Part shown: one piece after another, positions 44,466 to 54,045 of the stretch
How the letters are laid out: each line of letters starts with the position of its first letter
Numbering within the stretch: position 1 is the stretch's first letter
DNA from: Mucilaginibacter_A sp964251965
GTDB taxonomy: Bacteria > Bacteroidota > Bacteroidia > Sphingobacteriales > Sphingobacteriaceae
Length of the DNA stretch: 64,000 bases
Assembly (NCBI GenBank): GCA_964251965.1
Contig: CAXULQ010000008.1
Location: 62,001 to 126,000, forward strand
Direction of reading: 5' to 3'
The notes under the pieces: model-generated
Told to the model about the DNA's origin: nothing
The model's database searches: none
The model's input: only the letters and a program-made list of their open reading frames with translations
Position numbers and translations under genes: made by a program

Positions 44466-46270
44466 TTTTCTTTGTTAAAATAGTCCAAAATAGCTAATGC
44501 TTGTTTTGTGTTGACTACTTCCATCAGCATATCTTGCGTTGCTTCCCGTACTCTTTTTACCGACTTAAAATAGGTAAGCAATTTGTCTGCACTGGTTTTA
44601 CCAATTCCCAAAATGTTATCCAGTTCTGTAACTAAAGTTCCTTTATTTCGTTTTTTTCGGTGGGCTGTAATACCAAAACGGTGCGCCTCATCTCGCAATT
44701 GCTGAACGATTTTTAACGTTTCTGATTTCTTGTCCAAGTACATTGGATACTGGTCGCCCGGATAATAAATCTCTTCTAAACGTTTTGCAATTCCGATAAT
44801 GGTTACTTTTTTATCAATATCCAGTTTTTTTAAACTTTTTATAGCAGACGAAAGCTGCCCTTTTCCACCATCAATAATAATTAACTGCGGTAATTCCTGC
44901 TGCTCGTCCAACATTCGGCGGTAACGACGGAAAACTGCTTCTTCCATTGTGGCAAAGTCGTCCGGGCCTTCTACTGTTTTTACATTGAAAAAACGGTAAT
45001 CTTTTTTTGATGGTTTGCCGTCCCTAAAAACCACAATTGCCGAAACGGGATAAGAACCCTGGAAGTTGGAGTTGTCAAAACATTCAATATGTCTCGGCAG
45101 CTGGTTCAGGCGCAAATCTTTCATCATCTGCGTTAGCAAACGATCTGTCCTTACTTCCGGGTTTAGTTTTTCGTACTGATCTATTTTTCCGCGTTTAAAA
45201 AACTGAACGTTTTTTTGCGACAAATCCAGTAATTTCTTCTTTTCGCCTAATTTTGGAACGGTAAATTTGATAATAGAACCTTCGTCCACATTAATTTCAA
45301 ACGGAACGATAACTTCTTTTGATGTACTATTATAACGTGTACGGAATTCAGAAATCGCCAAAGTCAGCAATTCTTCATCCGTTTCGTCCAGCCGTTTCTT
45401 CAATTCAAGGGTTTGCGTTTGGATGATTACGCCGTTCATTACTTTCAGAAAGTTAACAAAAGCATATTTTTCTTCGGAAGCAATGCTGAAAACATCAACA
45501 TCCGTAATAGAAGAATTGACCACGGTAGATTTGCTCTGGTAATTGTCCAGCAAATCAAACTTCCTTTTCAATTTGTGTGCAGCTTCAAAATTCATTTCTA
45601 TGGAAGCTTGCTCCATCTGGTCTTTCAGTTGCTTTACAACCGAGCTTGTTTTACCATTTAAAATATCCTTAATTTCTTCGATGTTATTTTGATAATCATC
45701 TTCTAACTGAAATTTTTGGCACGGGCCTTTGCAATTTCCCAACTGATACTCTAAGCAAACTTTAAACTTTCCGGCATCAATATTTTGAGGCGTGAGTGCG
45801 AGATTGCAAGTGCGCAAAGGATAAGTTTCGCGGATTAAATCCAAAATAGTGTGCATCATGCTGATGGAAGCATACGGGCCGAGATATTTAGAACCATCGC
45901 GAATAATGCGCCGTGTCCAATAAATGCGGGGAAAATGTTCGTTTTTAATAACCAGCCAAGGATAAGTTTTATCATCCTTTAGCATCACATTGTAGCGCGG
46001 CTGGTGTTTTTTAATCAAGCTATTTTCCAGCAGCCAGGCATCAATTTCGGTATCAACTATGGTAAACGTAATTTTTCTGATTTTGGAAACCAGTACCCTG
46101 GTTTTGCCATTTCCGCTTAAAACATCTTTATTAAAATAGGAACCAACCCTGTTTTTAAGGTCTTTGGCTTTGCCGATGTATATAATTTCGTTTTCCTCGT
46201 CCCAATACTGGTAAACACCAGGTTTATGCGGAATGGATTGAAGTGCTTCTTTGTAATCGAAATTGCTCAT
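44450..46270 (-). CDS. uvrC: UvrABC excinuclease subunit C
   Basis: 606 aa. GIY-YIG nuclease motif is KPGVYQYWDEENEIIYIGKAKDLKNRVGSYF near 17-47. UVR/coiled region is QMEQASIEMNFEAAHKLKRKFDLLD near 208-232. The RNase-H-like endonuclease segment is ECFDNSNFQGSYPVSAIVVFRDGKPSKKDYRFF, and C-terminal helix-hairpin-helix is LGIGKTSADKLLTYFKS. It makes both incisions in nucleotide excision repair. Its stop codon lies within the terminator hairpin shared with gldN. Confidence 0.97.
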   Translation of the reverse strand: MSNFDYKEALQSIPHKPGVYQYWDEENEIIYIGKAKDLKNRVGSYFNKDVLSGNGKTRVLVSKIRKITFTIVDTEIDAWLLENSLIKKHQPRYNVMLKDDKTYPWLVIKNEHFPRIYWTRRIIRDGSKYLGPYASISMMHTILDLIRETYPLRTCNLALTPQNIDAGKFKVCLEYQLGNCKGPCQKFQLEDDYQNNIEEIKDILNGKTSSVVKQLKDQMEQASIEMNFEAAHKLKRKFDLLDNYQSKSTVVNSSITDVDVFSIASEEKYAFVNFLKVMNGVIIQTQTLELKKRLDETDEELLTLAISEFRTRYNSTSKEVIVPFEINVDEGSIIKFTVPKLGEKKKLLDLSQKNVQFFKRGKIDQYEKLNPEVRTDRLLTQMMKDLRLNQLPRHIECFDNSNFQGSYPVSAIVVFRDGKPSKKDYRFFNVKTVEGPDDFATMEEAVFRRYRRMLDEQQELPQLIIIDGGKGQLSSAIKSLKKLDIDKKVTIIGIAKRLEEIYYPGDQYPMYLDKKSETLKIVQQLRDEAHRFGITAHRKKRNKGTLVTELDNILGIGKTSADKLLTYFKSVKRVREATQDMLMEVVNTKQALAILDYFNKEKAPQE

Positions 46271-46283
46271 GCCCGGCTGCCCT

Positions 46284-46311
46284 TGCTTCTTTTATCGGTA
46301 TAAAAACAGTA
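46284..46311. repeat. Composite 28-bp palindromic element, copy 2
   Basis: Left arm TGCTTCTTTTA, centre TCGGTA, right arm TAAAAACAGTA. It fills most of the 46-base gap between uvrC and the PBP1A gene. It is the reverse-orientation equivalent of the element at 28783-28810. Confidence 0.8.
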
Positions 46312-46316
46312 AACGC

Positions 46317-48563
46317 TTAAAAGCCTAATTGTTTATCCACCTCTGTTTTTTGCTGTTGCTGCTGGTTATATGCGCCACAGTCCATCGTGATACTGACACC
46401 ATTTTTAGGCGGATCAAAATCAACATTCTTTTTAATGCCCAAACTGGCGTTGGCGTAAACCTTTTTCATATACAAGGCAAAAATAGGCAAAGCAGTGTTA
46501 GCCCCTTCGCCCAAATCAGTAGAACGGAAATGAAGCTGCATATCTTCACAACCAGTCCAAATTCCGGTAACTAATTGCGGTGTAATTCCGATGAACCAGC
46601 CGTCAGAATTGTTTTGTGTTGTGCCGGTTTTGCCGCCAATTGGGTTGGTTAAGCCATATTTGCTTCTTAAACGCCAGCCCGTTCCTTCTTCAATAACACC
46701 TTTTAACATATAGGTCATTACGTAAGCAGTTTGTTCGTTCATAGCTACCACAACTTTAGGTTTGCGGTCGAAAAGAACATTGCCGTTTTTATCTTCTACA
46801 CGAAGCAAATAAGTTGGTTCTGTCCAAACGCCATGGTTTGCAAAAACGGAGTAAGCGCCTGTCATATCAAAAACAGAAGCATCAAACGTGCCCAGACAAA
46901 TAGAAGGAACGGGCGTAATGTTCGGGCTTTTTACGCCCATTTTTTTAATTAAATTAACAACCGGTGTCGGCCCAACTTGGCTCATTAAGTTTGCAGTAAT
47001 CCAGTTGTGGGAAATGGCTAAAGCTTTACGGAGATTTAAAGAACTGTAAACATTGTCTTTTGGCGGAGAATAAGGAGTCCAATCAGGTCCGTATCCTTTT
47101 ATGGTTACCGGTTCTACCGGAACTTCCATGCAAGGCGACATGCCGTTATCAATAGCAACGGCATAAGTAAAAGGTTTAGCGGTAGAACCAACCTGCCTTG
47201 TGCCCATTTTTACCTGGTCGTATTTAAAGTGCTCAAAGTTATCTCCGCCAACCCAGGCTTTAACATAACCGGTTGTTGGATCCATCGACATAATTGCATT
47301 ACGCAAAATTAGTTTGGTGTAAACGATAGAATCAATTGGTTTCATCAAAGTGTCGATGCTTCCTTTCCAGGTGAAAATATTAACTGTTGCCGGCGTATTA
47401 AAATCAGTGCGGATTTCTTCGTCTGATTTTCCTTCCTGCTTCAACATCCGGTAACGGTCAGAACGTTTCATGCCCTGGTCCAAAATATCTTTAAAATCCG
47501 GAATTAGTTTCCATAAACTCCGGCCTTTCCAATGTGCATTAAACTGGATTTGCAAATTGCGCATGTACTCTTTTTGCGCTTGTTCTGCGTAATCCTGCAT
47601 TTGATAATTGATGGTCGTATAAATCCTTAGTCCATCTCGGTCAAGGTCATAAGGAGTGCCATCTCCTTTAGTGACAGACATATCAACAAGCGTTTTTTGA
47701 ATGTCTTTTTTTAAAACCGCCCGAAAGTAAGTAGCCAAACCATCATTGTTATCAATCGGGTTAAACTTTAAACCAAGCGGTTTTGCCCGCTCTTCTGCTT
47801 CTTGTCCTTCACTTAAAAAATTTTCATCTGCCATTCTTTTCAACACAAAATTTCTTCTGTTGATAGCATTGTCCGGATGGTTAATCGGCGAATAAATACC
47901 AGGCCCGTTTACCATTCCAATTAAAAGCGCGGCTTGGTTTGGGGTAAGTTTATCTGGCGTAACATCAAAATAAGTACGTGCGGCAGATTTAATGCCGAAC
48001 GTATTGTAAGCGCCAAAATCAACCGTGTTAAGATACATGGTCAGGATTTCTTCCTTCGTATAATTTCGTTCAATTTTTACGGCCGTAATCCATTCCTGTA
48101 ATTTTTGGATAATCCGTTTAAAAGGATTGTGCGACCGTTCAGAAAATAAATTTAGAGCTAATTGCTGCGTAATCGTACTTCCGCCTTGCTTCTTCCCAAT
48201 TAAATTATAAAAGATAATTGAAAAAAGACGCCGGAAATCAATCCCGGAATGATCATAAAAACGGGTATCTTCCGTAGCAATTAAAGCGTGGACAACGTTC
48301 GGAGAAAGTTCGCTGTAAGTTACATTCGAGCGATTTTGAACATAATAAGTGCCCAAAGGCTGTTTATCTTCCGATAAAATTTCGCTCGCCAGGTTACTTT
48401 TTGGGTTCTCCAGATCTCGGAAAGAAGGCAATTTCCCAAAAAACTGGAAGGCAACCGCCGAAAACAGTAAAACAAAAAAGAAAAAAACACCGGCAACTAA
48501 CTTCCAGAAGCTGAGGGTGTATTGGCGAAAATTTTGTTGTTTGGCAGGTTCTTTATAACGCAT
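46317..48563 (-). CDS. mrcA: Class A penicillin-binding protein (PBP1A)
   Basis: 748 aa. One N-terminal TM, then a GT51 transglycosylase domain (IATEDTRFYDHSGIDFRRL near 92-110 with catalytic Glu; GGSTITQQLALNLF near 131-144; KRIIQKLQEWITAVKIE). The transpeptidase active Ser is in GSTAKPFTYAVA near 466-477, the SxN motif in ISHNWITANL, and the KTG triad in GGKTGTTQNNSDGWF near 670. It polymerises and cross-links peptidoglycan. The start overlaps the upstream PorW-like stop by one base, so the two are probably co-expressed. Confidence 0.95.
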   Translation of the reverse strand: MRYKEPAKQQNFRQYTLSFWKLVAGVFFFFVLLFSAVAFQFFGKLPSFRDLENPKSNLASEILSEDKQPLGTYYVQNRSNVTYSELSPNVVHALIATEDTRFYDHSGIDFRRLFSIIFYNLIGKKQGGSTITQQLALNLFSERSHNPFKRIIQKLQEWITAVKIERNYTKEEILTMYLNTVDFGAYNTFGIKSAARTYFDVTPDKLTPNQAALLIGMVNGPGIYSPINHPDNAINRRNFVLKRMADENFLSEGQEAEERAKPLGLKFNPIDNNDGLATYFRAVLKKDIQKTLVDMSVTKGDGTPYDLDRDGLRIYTTINYQMQDYAEQAQKEYMRNLQIQFNAHWKGRSLWKLIPDFKDILDQGMKRSDRYRMLKQEGKSDEEIRTDFNTPATVNIFTWKGSIDTLMKPIDSIVYTKLILRNAIMSMDPTTGYVKAWVGGDNFEHFKYDQVKMGTRQVGSTAKPFTYAVAIDNGMSPCMEVPVEPVTIKGYGPDWTPYSPPKDNVYSSLNLRKALAISHNWITANLMSQVGPTPVVNLIKKMGVKSPNITPVPSICLGTFDASVFDMTGAYSVFANHGVWTEPTYLLRVEDKNGNVLFDRKPKVVVAMNEQTAYVMTYMLKGVIEEGTGWRLRSKYGLTNPIGGKTGTTQNNSDGWFIGITPQLVTGIWTGCEDMQLHFRSTDLGEGANTALPIFALYMKKVYANASLGIKKNVDFDPPKNGVSITMDCGAYNQQQQQKTEVDKQLGF

Positions 48564-51358
48564 TACAGATAATTAGCTTGATAAAACTCAAAATAGCTGT
48601 CTAACGATTTTGAGTCGGCTAATTTATCCAGATTTTTCCGGCTGATAATAAAGAAAGTGTATTTCTCTGCCGGAACTTTCATTATTTCGGGCAAAAGCGG
48701 CACAATCCGGCGTGCATATTCTTTCACTTCTCCAACAGAATAAAACCGGCCGGTATAAATCAACTGGTTGCTTTGGCCAATTTCTTTAAGTAGATGTTTA
48801 ATCGGGTTGTCTGGATAGTTGGCGCGGTTAAACTGGCCGATGCCGAAACGGGAAGGCGCCAGGTTGTTGTTCCCTTTAACGTTAATTACAAAGTACAATT
48901 CGGTGCTGTCTGCAAGTGTAAAAATGCCTGATGCTTCTTTTACCACCTTATTTTTAGTGTCTTTCAGAAGAGAAACATTCAGCTTATTATTTAAGGTAGA
49001 AACAGGAGCATTAATGTTGCTGTTGTTTTTTGGAGCAGACAAGATTACAGGCGCAGCAGCTTGAACCGGCGGCGCAGAAACAGGATTTGCCGCAACCGTT
49101 TGCTGTTGTTGAAAACGCTCTTGCGAAAACGGAATTTCATTCGGATCACTGTCTATCAAAGCAAAAGGCCGCGCAGCAATAACATCATGGTTTGCATTGA
49201 TAAAAAGCAGGTGTTGTTTAACCAAAGGCGTAACCAAACGGTCATCCGGATATTGTGCTGCAATTTGCTGCAGTTCTGTTTGAAAAGGTTCCAGTTTTTG
49301 CTGATGCCCAAGCGCAATCGTTTTTAAATAAGCTAACTGTACAGCCTGTTTATTTTGAGGGTTTATTTTTAAGGCAGAATCTGTACGGGCAACTACCTGG
49401 TCGTACTGTCTTTTTCGGTAAAGGTCATAAACGGAATTATATAAACTATTTTGCTGTGCGTCTTCCGAAAGCATTTTCCGCCCATATTCCGGGTCGAGGA
49501 TAATCTGGGCATACTGCGTTTGCGGGTAGTTTTTTAGCAACAGGTTTTTGTATTTTTCTGCCTGCGGTTCATTGCGTTCATCCGAGTATAAACGGTAAAG
49601 GCTGTAATAAATAACGGCCAAGTTTGAGTTGTCGGGAAAACGTTTCAGCAAATATTCGTAAGTGGCGATGGATTCTTTGTTATCAGCCAAAATATCTTTG
49701 TAAAAACCGGCAATATCAGCATAAGCATTAAAAATTAGGGTGTTTGATTGTTGCAGCAAAGCTGGGGTTAAAGGGATACTGCGGATTAACTGTTGCCGGT
49801 AATTTCCTGCACCCGGAGAAGCCAATTGTGGTGTTTGTATTGGCGTGGCCGCGTCTGGATCGTTAATTCCGTTTGGATTTACTGCTGCAATCGTTACCAC
49901 CCGGGAGCTTAGCCGCCAATTATCTTCCAGCTTGCGTTTTCCCCAAACACGTATAAAGTTGATCAAACCCTGGTTAACTGTTTCCGGGTTGTAAAAGTAA
50001 AAGGAACTGGAACTTCTTCCAGACGAAGTTGAAACATTGCCGGTATTGATGGCCGGATTAACTGCAACAGGCGCATTTTGCTGCTGCAATATCTGCTGAT
50101 CTACCATTAAATTGATCCGGGCAATGCGATCAACTTCGTTTAATTTGGCTAAGGATTGCAAAGTATCCTGCTGTGCTATTATTTGATAACGGCTTGCCAG
50201 CAATTGCAGGTTATTGGCTTTTTTAAGGATTTGTTGATAACCAGGATAGGAAGGCGACAAATTTAGCAAGGTGCTGTCATAGTATTTTTTTGCCTGGATG
50301 TAATCTGTTTTGTATTTAAAGTTGATGTCGGCTAGCCGCAGGTACGATAGCCCTTTTTGTTTCTGGTTTCTGGTACTGCTTTTAACAGACAATTTATAGT
50401 TTTTAATTGCTGCATCTATTTGCTGAGAGGCCAAGGCGGTTTCTCCAATCTGAAAATAAATCTGATCAGTAAAATCTAAGTTTTTATCGTCTTTTAGCAA
50501 GGCACGTAAATTAGCAATGCGGTTGGTTTGCTGCCCGTCGTGGTTTTCTTCTATCCGTAAACGGTTTAAATCAGCATTAAAAGCAAGCTCAAAAGAAGCA
50601 TTGCTGTGTACCACACGAGAATAAGTTTGGTAAGCTTCTGCCGGTTTTTTGTTGGCTTCCTGTAACTGCGCCAATATAAAATTTAAGCGGATGCGTTTTT
50701 TAGTAATTTTTTCCAAAGCAACGGCTTGCACGGCCAGTTTTTCTGCTTCTGCATAATTTCCCTGGTCAATATTAAACTGTAAGTCGGCACCCGTTATATC
50801 TTCTGCCGATTTTTTTTTTGCATCAAACAGTAACCGCGCGGTATCTAATGCAATTTCAGCTTTTTTTGGCTGGTTTAATTTCATTAAAGAACGTGCTTTC
50901 CAGGCCAAGGCTGTCCGGTTTAATTCTTTGTTTTCTGGGAAGGAGCGGATTACGTAATCAAAAAATTCGACAGCATTAAAATAATCGCTGTTGAGGTAGT
51001 TAGCTTGGCCAAGCAAAAAATAAGCGTCGCCGAGATAATGGCTTTGCTCTTTTAAAGTGATGATTGTATTTGCCCTTGTTGTAACCGCTTCCAAATCTTT
51101 GTTTGCTGCAGCACTTTTAGCAATGGTGTCTTGGTAAACGCTTAAAATTTCGGCATAATCATCAACATAAACCTGCGCCATCAATTCTTCTTTTTGCAAA
51201 ATGATTTGCCGGGCGTTAAACAAAATATTGTAATGCGCGGTCATATTTTGCATGGTACGGTTAAAGCCGCTTTCTTTTTCTAAAGAACAGCCTGCAACTG
51301 TTAACAAAAAAAGTAGTGCTAAAAACAGTATGTAATTAAAACTGAGCGATCGGGCCAA
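48563..51358 (-). CDS. porW: TPR lipoprotein PorW/SprE
   Basis: 931 aa lipoprotein (lipobox VAGC, Cys24). The segment FNRTMQNMTAHYNILFNARQIILQ just after the signal is the hallmark of SprE/PorW proteins. TPR-type helical repeats cover much of residues 100-400 and 530-720, and a C-terminal domain (about 800-930) includes IGQFNRANYPDNPIKHLLKEIGQ. PorW/SprE couples the T9SS translocon to the GldK/N core. A sister-motif copy (51320-51330) lies in the signal region and an 11-mer (48932-48942) in the C-terminal part. Confidence 0.85.
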   Translation of the reverse strand: MARSLSFNYILFLALLFLLTVAGCSLEKESGFNRTMQNMTAHYNILFNARQIILQKEELMAQVYVDDYAEILSVYQDTIAKSAAANKDLEAVTTRANTIITLKEQSHYLGDAYFLLGQANYLNSDYFNAVEFFDYVIRSFPENKELNRTALAWKARSLMKLNQPKKAEIALDTARLLFDAKKKSAEDITGADLQFNIDQGNYAEAEKLAVQAVALEKITKKRIRLNFILAQLQEANKKPAEAYQTYSRVVHSNASFELAFNADLNRLRIEENHDGQQTNRIANLRALLKDDKNLDFTDQIYFQIGETALASQQIDAAIKNYKLSVKSSTRNQKQKGLSYLRLADINFKYKTDYIQAKKYYDSTLLNLSPSYPGYQQILKKANNLQLLASRYQIIAQQDTLQSLAKLNEVDRIARINLMVDQQILQQQNAPVAVNPAINTGNVSTSSGRSSSSFYFYNPETVNQGLINFIRVWGKRKLEDNWRLSSRVVTIAAVNPNGINDPDAATPIQTPQLASPGAGNYRQQLIRSIPLTPALLQQSNTLIFNAYADIAGFYKDILADNKESIATYEYLLKRFPDNSNLAVIYYSLYRLYSDERNEPQAEKYKNLLLKNYPQTQYAQIILDPEYGRKMLSEDAQQNSLYNSVYDLYRKRQYDQVVARTDSALKINPQNKQAVQLAYLKTIALGHQQKLEPFQTELQQIAAQYPDDRLVTPLVKQHLLFINANHDVIAARPFALIDSDPNEIPFSQERFQQQQTVAANPVSAPPVQAAAPVILSAPKNNSNINAPVSTLNNKLNVSLLKDTKNKVVKEASGIFTLADSTELYFVINVKGNNNLAPSRFGIGQFNRANYPDNPIKHLLKEIGQSNQLIYTGRFYSVGEVKEYARRIVPLLPEIMKVPAEKYTFFIISRKNLDKLADSKSLDSYFEFYQANYL

Positions 51359-51445
51359 GCGGATTATTTGTTAAATTTTTATTGATCATACCTTAAATGT
51401 TCAATTGATTGCCCAAATTACTAACTAAAGTTCATTCCTAATCAA

Positions 51446-51453
51446 TAATTTTG
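51446..51453 (+). promoter_or_regulatory. Candidate -7 box for the ATP synthase operon
   Basis: TAATTTTG matches TAnnTTTG, 27 bases upstream of the first gene of the atp series (51481), in the 122-base gap divergent from the PorW-like gene. Confidence 0.45.
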
Positions 51454-51480
51454 GAGCCTTGCAACTGCTTGTTAACCTTT

Positions 51481-51666
51481 ATGAATAATTATATTAAATA
51501 CAGCGGACTGGGTTTTCAAATGATTGTTATTATCGGTGTATTTTCTTTTGCCGGATACAAGATTGACCATGCTTTAAACCATCAAACGCAGTGGGCAACT
51601 GCTGTTTTGTCTTTGTGCGGTGTATTTGTTTCGTTATACATCATCTTAAAGTCTTTAAAAGATTGA
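51481..51666 (+). CDS. AtpZ/AtpI-like small membrane protein
   Basis: 61 aa from ATG 51481 (MNNYIKYSGLGFQMIVIIG). Two TM helices (about 9-25 and 38-54). The AtpZ/AtpI family lies upstream of ATP synthase genes and is linked to c-ring assembly or magnesium. It is the first gene of the atp series. A longer frame from 51451 adds ten implausible residues. Its stop overlaps the next gene's likely TTG start. Confidence 0.85.
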   Translation: MNNYIKYSGLGFQMIVIIGVFSFAGYKIDHALNHQTQWATAVLSLCGVFVSLYIILKSLKD

Positions 51667-52049
51667 GGTTGTTAAACTTTATTTACAGTTACATTTTAGC
51701 CATGTTGCTGATAGCTTTGCCGCCTTTAGCATACGTATATTTTTATAAAGGGTTGGTGCTCATACCGCTTTTTTGGCCCATGTTTTTGATGTTTGCGCTG
51801 CTTACTTTTTTAATATGTTTTTTTACCTTGTTAAGCAACCTTAAAAACGCAGAAGTATCCGTCCAGGTATTTATGGCAGCAACAGTTTTTAAACTATTGT
51901 TTTGCTTGTTTTTTGTATTGGTTTATTTGTACCGTTACCAAGTTAACCAAGTGCATTTTTTAGTGTGCTTTTTTTATTTATATTTATTAAATACGGTCTT
52001 TGAAGTTTATGCTTTGTTGTGTAACTTGCGCCTCCAAAATCAAAAGTAA
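51663..52049 (+). CDS. Hydrophobic protein in the atp operon (AtpI-like position)
   Basis: 128 aa with about four TM helices (ILAMLLIALPPLAYVYF, PLFWPMFLMFALLTFLICFF, MAATVFKLLFCLFFVLVYLY, HFLVCFFYLYLLNTVFEVY). TTG at 51663 is the likely start, overlapping the preceding TGA as TTGA; the frame also extends upstream to 51591 but that part overlaps the preceding gene. Position between an atpZ-like gene and atpB suggests a role in F0 assembly. I cannot name the family. Confidence 0.65.
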   Translation: MRLLNFIYSYILAMLLIALPPLAYVYFYKGLVLIPLFWPMFLMFALLTFLICFFTLLSNLKNAEVSVQVFMAATVFKLLFCLFFVLVYLYRYQVNQVHFLVCFFYLYLLNTVFEVYALLCNLRLQNQK

Positions 52050-52064
52050 AAATCGCCCTAATTA

Positions 52065-53162
52065 ATGGATTTAAGCCATATTTTGAACTCAAAAAAAATT
52101 AAGTTAAGCTTCTTTCTTGCTTTTTTTTCTATGTTTTTTGTTGTAAAAACATTTGCAAGTCAGGACAGTTCAAGACAGGAAAAAGTTGCAAATACAAAAC
52201 AAGATACTTTTGATCCAAGTGTTTCAATTTTAGAACATATTGCCGATTCCCATTACTGGCATTTATGGGGAGAAACTGCAATTCCGCTCCCGGTTATTCT
52301 ATATACAGATCAAGGTTTGGAAGTTTTTTCTTCTGCTCATTTTGAACATGGAAATAAAGTTTATATAGGAGAATATTATTCTTACGCACTTGTAAACGAT
52401 AAAATTAATATTGTTGATAAAAACGGTACGCGAAGTGCAGGATTTGGTGTGTTTAATACCAAAGCTAAGTTTACTGATTTTTCGATTACTAAAAACATTG
52501 TAGCCTTATGGTTATCAATTATTTTGTTGTTACTTATCTTTTTTAGTGTTGCATCTTCCTATAAAAAAACTTACGGAAAAGCACCAAAAGGATTTCAATC
52601 TTTTATAGAACCCGTAATTGTTTTTGTGCGGGATGATATTGCAAGGCCAAATATTGGTTACAAGTATGAACGCTTTATGCCGCTGCTGCTAACAGTTTTC
52701 TTTTTTATTTGGATAAATAATTTGATGGGTTTGGTGCCATTTTTCCCTGGTGGTGCTAACTTAACAGGAAACATTGCAGTTACGTTTGTGCTTGCCGCTA
52801 TTACCATGATCGTGGTTAATTTTAACGGGAACAAACATTACTGGAAACATATTTTTGTGCCTGCCGACGTACCTGTATGGCTTTGGCCTTTGTGGTGGAT
52901 TGTAGAATTACTTGGTATATTTTCAAGGCCATTTGCATTGATGATCCGTTTGTTTGCCAATATTACTGCTGGGCACATTATTGTGCTAAGTTTAATATCC
53001 CTGATATTTGTTTTTAAATCAATAGCTGTTGCCCCGGTTTCCATTGCTTTTGTGGTTTTTATGGATGTACTGGAATTGTTAGTGGCGTTATTACAAGCTT
53101 TTATTTTTACATTGCTCACGGCACTGTTTATCGGCACAGCTACCGAAGAGCATCACTACTAA
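52065..53162 (+). CDS. atpB: ATP synthase F0 subunit a
   Basis: 365 aa, longer than the usual 240-270 because of an N-terminal signal-like helix (LSFFLAFFSMFFVVKTFAS) and a periplasmic stretch to about 145, typical of Bacteroidota. The core contains NNLMGLVPFFPGG and the essential Arg in RPFALMIRLFANITAGHIIVL, followed by FTLLTALFIGTATEEHHY. It forms the proton path with the c-ring. Confidence 0.96.
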   Translation: MDLSHILNSKKIKLSFFLAFFSMFFVVKTFASQDSSRQEKVANTKQDTFDPSVSILEHIADSHYWHLWGETAIPLPVILYTDQGLEVFSSAHFEHGNKVYIGEYYSYALVNDKINIVDKNGTRSAGFGVFNTKAKFTDFSITKNIVALWLSIILLLLIFFSVASSYKKTYGKAPKGFQSFIEPVIVFVRDDIARPNIGYKYERFMPLLLTVFFFIWINNLMGLVPFFPGGANLTGNIAVTFVLAAITMIVVNFNGNKHYWKHIFVPADVPVWLWPLWWIVELLGIFSRPFALMIRLFANITAGHIIVLSLISLIFVFKSIAVAPVSIAFVVFMDVLELLVALLQAFIFTLLTALFIGTATEEHHY

Positions 53163-53211
53163 GTTTTTAACAACTGTATATTTTATATTTAACTTTTAAT
53201 TTTTAAACACA

Positions 53212-53430
53212 ATGATGACTGGAAGTATTGCTGCAATTGGTGCAGGTTTAGCTGTAATCGGTGCAGGTATTGGCATCGGCCAAGTAGGTGGCAAAGCCAT
53301 GGAAGGTATTGCCCGTCAGCCTGAAGCTTCAGGAAAAATTCAAACTGCCATGATTATTGCAGCCGCCTTGATTGAAGGTGCTGCATTATTTGGTGTGGTA
53401 GTGGCTTTTTTAGGCAACAACCCTAAGTAA
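53212..53430 (+). CDS. atpE: ATP synthase F0 subunit c
   Basis: 72 aa hairpin of two TM helices. The polar loop is IARQPEASGKIQ, and the ion-binding Glu55 lies in AALIEGAALFG of the second helix. The residue after Glu is Gly rather than Ser/Thr, which favours protons over sodium. ATG 53212 and 53215 are both possible. It is 49 bases after atpB. Confidence 0.97.
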   Translation: MMTGSIAAIGAGLAVIGAGIGIGQVGGKAMEGIARQPEASGKIQTAMIIAAALIEGAALFGVVVAFLGNNPK

Positions 53431-53506
53431 GTAGTTTTATTTAGCTGGCCAGTAGCGTTTGGCAACTGGCCAGCTTTAATTTTAAATCGGTTAAAATTAA
53501 CAATAT

Positions 53507-54001
53507 ATGGAATTAGTAACCCCCGAAATTGGCTTAGTATTCTGGACGACAATATCGTTTTTAATACTGTTTTTTTTACTTGCCAAATTTGCATGGAAAC
53601 CTATAATGGGTGCCATCAACGAACGGGAAAAATCTATTGAAGATGCGCTGCTGAAAGCAGAAGCAGCCAAAGAAGAAATGGCCCGTTTAACCAGCGAAAA
53701 TGAAGCTTTACTTAAACAAGCCCGTGCAGAACGTGATTTGATTCTGAAAGAAGCTAAACACGTAAAAGACCAGATTATTGGCGAAGCAAAAATTGCTGCC
53801 CAGACAGAAGGTAACAAGATTATTGAAAAGGCAAAAGTGGAAATCAATAACCAGAAAGCAATAGCTATGGCAGATGTTAAAAACCAAATCGCTACACTTT
53901 CTTTGGATATCGCCGAAAAAATATTGCGTAAGCAATTTGATGACAAGCAAAAGCAAAACGAGTTAGTATCATCTCTTTTAAAAGAGGTTAAACTGAACTA
54001 A
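53507..54001 (+). CDS. atpF: ATP synthase F0 subunit b
   Basis: 164 aa. One N-terminal TM (PEIGLVFWTTISFLILFFLLAKFAW), then a long charged coiled coil (REKSIEDALLKAEAAKEEMARLTSENEALLKQARAERD) to the end. It is the peripheral stalk. Between atpE and atpF a short dyad (TGGCCAG...CTGGCCA near 53443-53474) lies just after atpE and could attenuate or stabilise the mRNA. Confidence 0.95.
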   Translation: MELVTPEIGLVFWTTISFLILFFLLAKFAWKPIMGAINEREKSIEDALLKAEAAKEEMARLTSENEALLKQARAERDLILKEAKHVKDQIIGEAKIAAQTEGNKIIEKAKVEINNQKAIAMADVKNQIATLSLDIAEKILRKQFDDKQKQNELVSSLLKEVKLN

Positions 54002-54045
54002 TCAATCAATAATCATTTTAAACCTGTTTAATACACTAATAAACA

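Noticed and set aside
51591..51662. Upstream part of the second atp-operon frame
   Set aside because: It lies wholly inside the atpZ-like gene in another frame and is Cys/His-rich, unlike the membrane helices downstream.
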